Assembly (NCBI RefSeq): GCF_007845645.1 | Contig: NZ_VCQV01000016.1 | Span: forward strand, 1-64,000 | DNA length: 64,000 nt | Direction: 5' to 3' | Origin: Leekyejoonella antrihumi | Lineage (GTDB): Bacteria > Actinomycetota > Actinomycetes > Actinomycetales > Dermatophilaceae | Shown here: in pieces, positions 63,428 to 64,000 of the stretch | How the letters are laid out: each line of letters opens with the position of its first letter | Position numbering within the stretch: the stretch's first letter is position 1 | The notes under the pieces: generated by a model | Told to the model about the DNA's origin: nothing | Database searches by the model: none | Seen by the model: the letters and a program-made list of their open reading frames with translations, nothing else | Made by a program: the position numbers and the translations under genes

Positions 63428-64000
63428 TCATGTCTCGCTGGTGGCCTCGACGCTGCGGCCGGCGGCTGTCTCCTGGGCAGCCGCGGCGCTGCGACGCACG
63501 ACGGTGAGCGTCAGCACCAACGTAAGGGCGGCCGTAGCCGACAACAGCCATAGTCCGATCGCGTAGGAGTCGGTACGGCCATAGATATAGCCCATCACCA
63601 GCGGTGGTACGAAACCCGCCAGGCCGCCGGCCGCGCCGACGATACCAGTGACACCACCCACGCGGGCAGGATCGGTGACCTGCGCAACCAGTGCGAACGT
63701 CGCGCCGCTGCCGGCGCCCAACGCGGCAGCCATCGCGAGGAATGCGAAGGTGCCGATCACATGCAGTGGCGGCGCAGGCGAGACGACCGCAGCGCACACG
63801 ACGACCACGGCGAAGCTCGACGCGAGTACTCGGACGGCGCCGATCCGGTCCGAGAGCCAGCCACCGACGGGGCGTAGCACCACGGCAACCACGACGAACC
63901 CGGCCATTCGATTGGCCGCGTCGGCTGCCGCGAGATGATGGGCGGTCTTGAGGTAGGCCGGTAGATATACCGAGAACGCGACATACCCTCCGAACGAGGC
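63428..64000 (-). CDS. narK: Nitrate/nitrite transporter NarK, C-terminal part (partial)
   Basis: The frame ends at a TGA at 63428 and runs off the right edge, giving 190 residues. It opens with SFGGYVAFSVYLPAYLKTAH and ANRMAGFVVVAV, followed by RPVGGWLSDR, the MFS loop motif, and GATFALVAQVTDPARVGGVTGIVGAAGGLAGF, quoted in pieces, which is the NarK-type nitrate signature. About six membrane helices remain. It is convergent with the nar operon genes and supplies nitrate import or nitrite export. Confidence 0.93.
   Translation of the reverse strand, partial: ASFGGYVAFSVYLPAYLKTAHHLAAADAANRMAGFVVVAVVLRPVGGWLSDRIGAVRVLASSFAVVVVCAAVVSPAPPLHVIGTFAFLAMAAALGAGSGATFALVAQVTDPARVGGVTGIVGAAGGLAGFVPPLVMGYIYGRTDSYAIGLWLLSATAALTLVLTLTVVRRSAAAAQETAAGRSVEATSET

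Overview
The window is high-GC DNA with dense, short-spaced genes, frequent ATGA overlaps, GTG and TTG starts and strong AGGAGG-type ribosome sites. Protein families such as PGPGW membrane proteins, sedolisins, FCD-type GntR regulators and an actinobacterial narGHJI operon point to an actinobacterium, probably of the Micrococcales/Dermacoccaceae type. The genus is inferred only from gene content. Most of the first 44.6 kb is accessory catabolic DNA rich in nitrogen-compound metabolism; the last 18 kb looks more like core genome.

Region by region. (1) 1-8.7 kb: a cut-off gene, then a minus-strand histidine-degradation operon hutH-hutU-hutI-hutF plus an M20D amidohydrolase in the position where a HutG activity is expected, next to an IclR regulator. 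(2) 8.9-16.0 kb: an orphan solute-binding lipoprotein coupled to an M20 peptidase, then a ureohydrolase diverging from a DDAH-like amidinohydrolase, a GntR regulator and another M20 peptidase. Together this reads as peptide and guanidino/imidazole nitrogen use. Two copies of a GATTCTCA-N5-TGAGAATC-type palindrome flank the IclR gene and probably tie hut to the binding protein. (3) 16.0-24.2 kb: MBL-fold hydrolase, DUF2235 hydrolase, a fused maleylacetate reductase/hydroxyquinol 1,2-dioxygenase with a MarR regulator, a ClC chloride channel and a membrane-anchored protein built from 12-residue repeats. (4) 24.8-35.9 kb: a complete Dpp/Opp-type ABC importer in one operon with an aldehyde dehydrogenase, an SDR and an isopropylmalate-dehydrogenase-like enzyme, converging on an amidase-GntR operon. 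Both arms carry the same FadR-like operator, ACTGGT-N3-ACCAGT. (5) 36.0-37.5 kb: a graveyard with a broken copper amine oxidase, a scrap of a sedolisin gene and a frameshifted cupin gene. (6) 37.6-44.6 kb: secreted S53 peptidase, P1-family aminopeptidase, and an APC permease-AtzG-like small subunit-amidase operon. (7) 44.6-45.9 kb: decayed mobile-element-like DNA (HTH fragment, DUF4236-like small gene) against the 3' end of a tRNA-Val(CAC). (8) 46.2-48.5 kb: a papain-family cysteine peptidase with near-identical C-terminal repeats, translationally coupled to a chagasin-family cysteine-peptidase inhibitor, neither with a visible signal peptide. (9) 48.5-64 kb: PGPGW protein, pabC-like and pabB-like genes, an amidase, a 2OG-Fe(II) oxygenase divergent from a LysR regulator, narGHJI with a TDT transporter and a DsbA-like protein, and the C-terminal part of narK.

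The most unusual items are the coupled protease/chagasin pair, the two-armed GntR regulon of unknown substrate, the hut genes with altered active-site signatures, the enzyme fusion for hydroxyquinol breakdown, and the AtzG-like subunit with its own amidase and permease.
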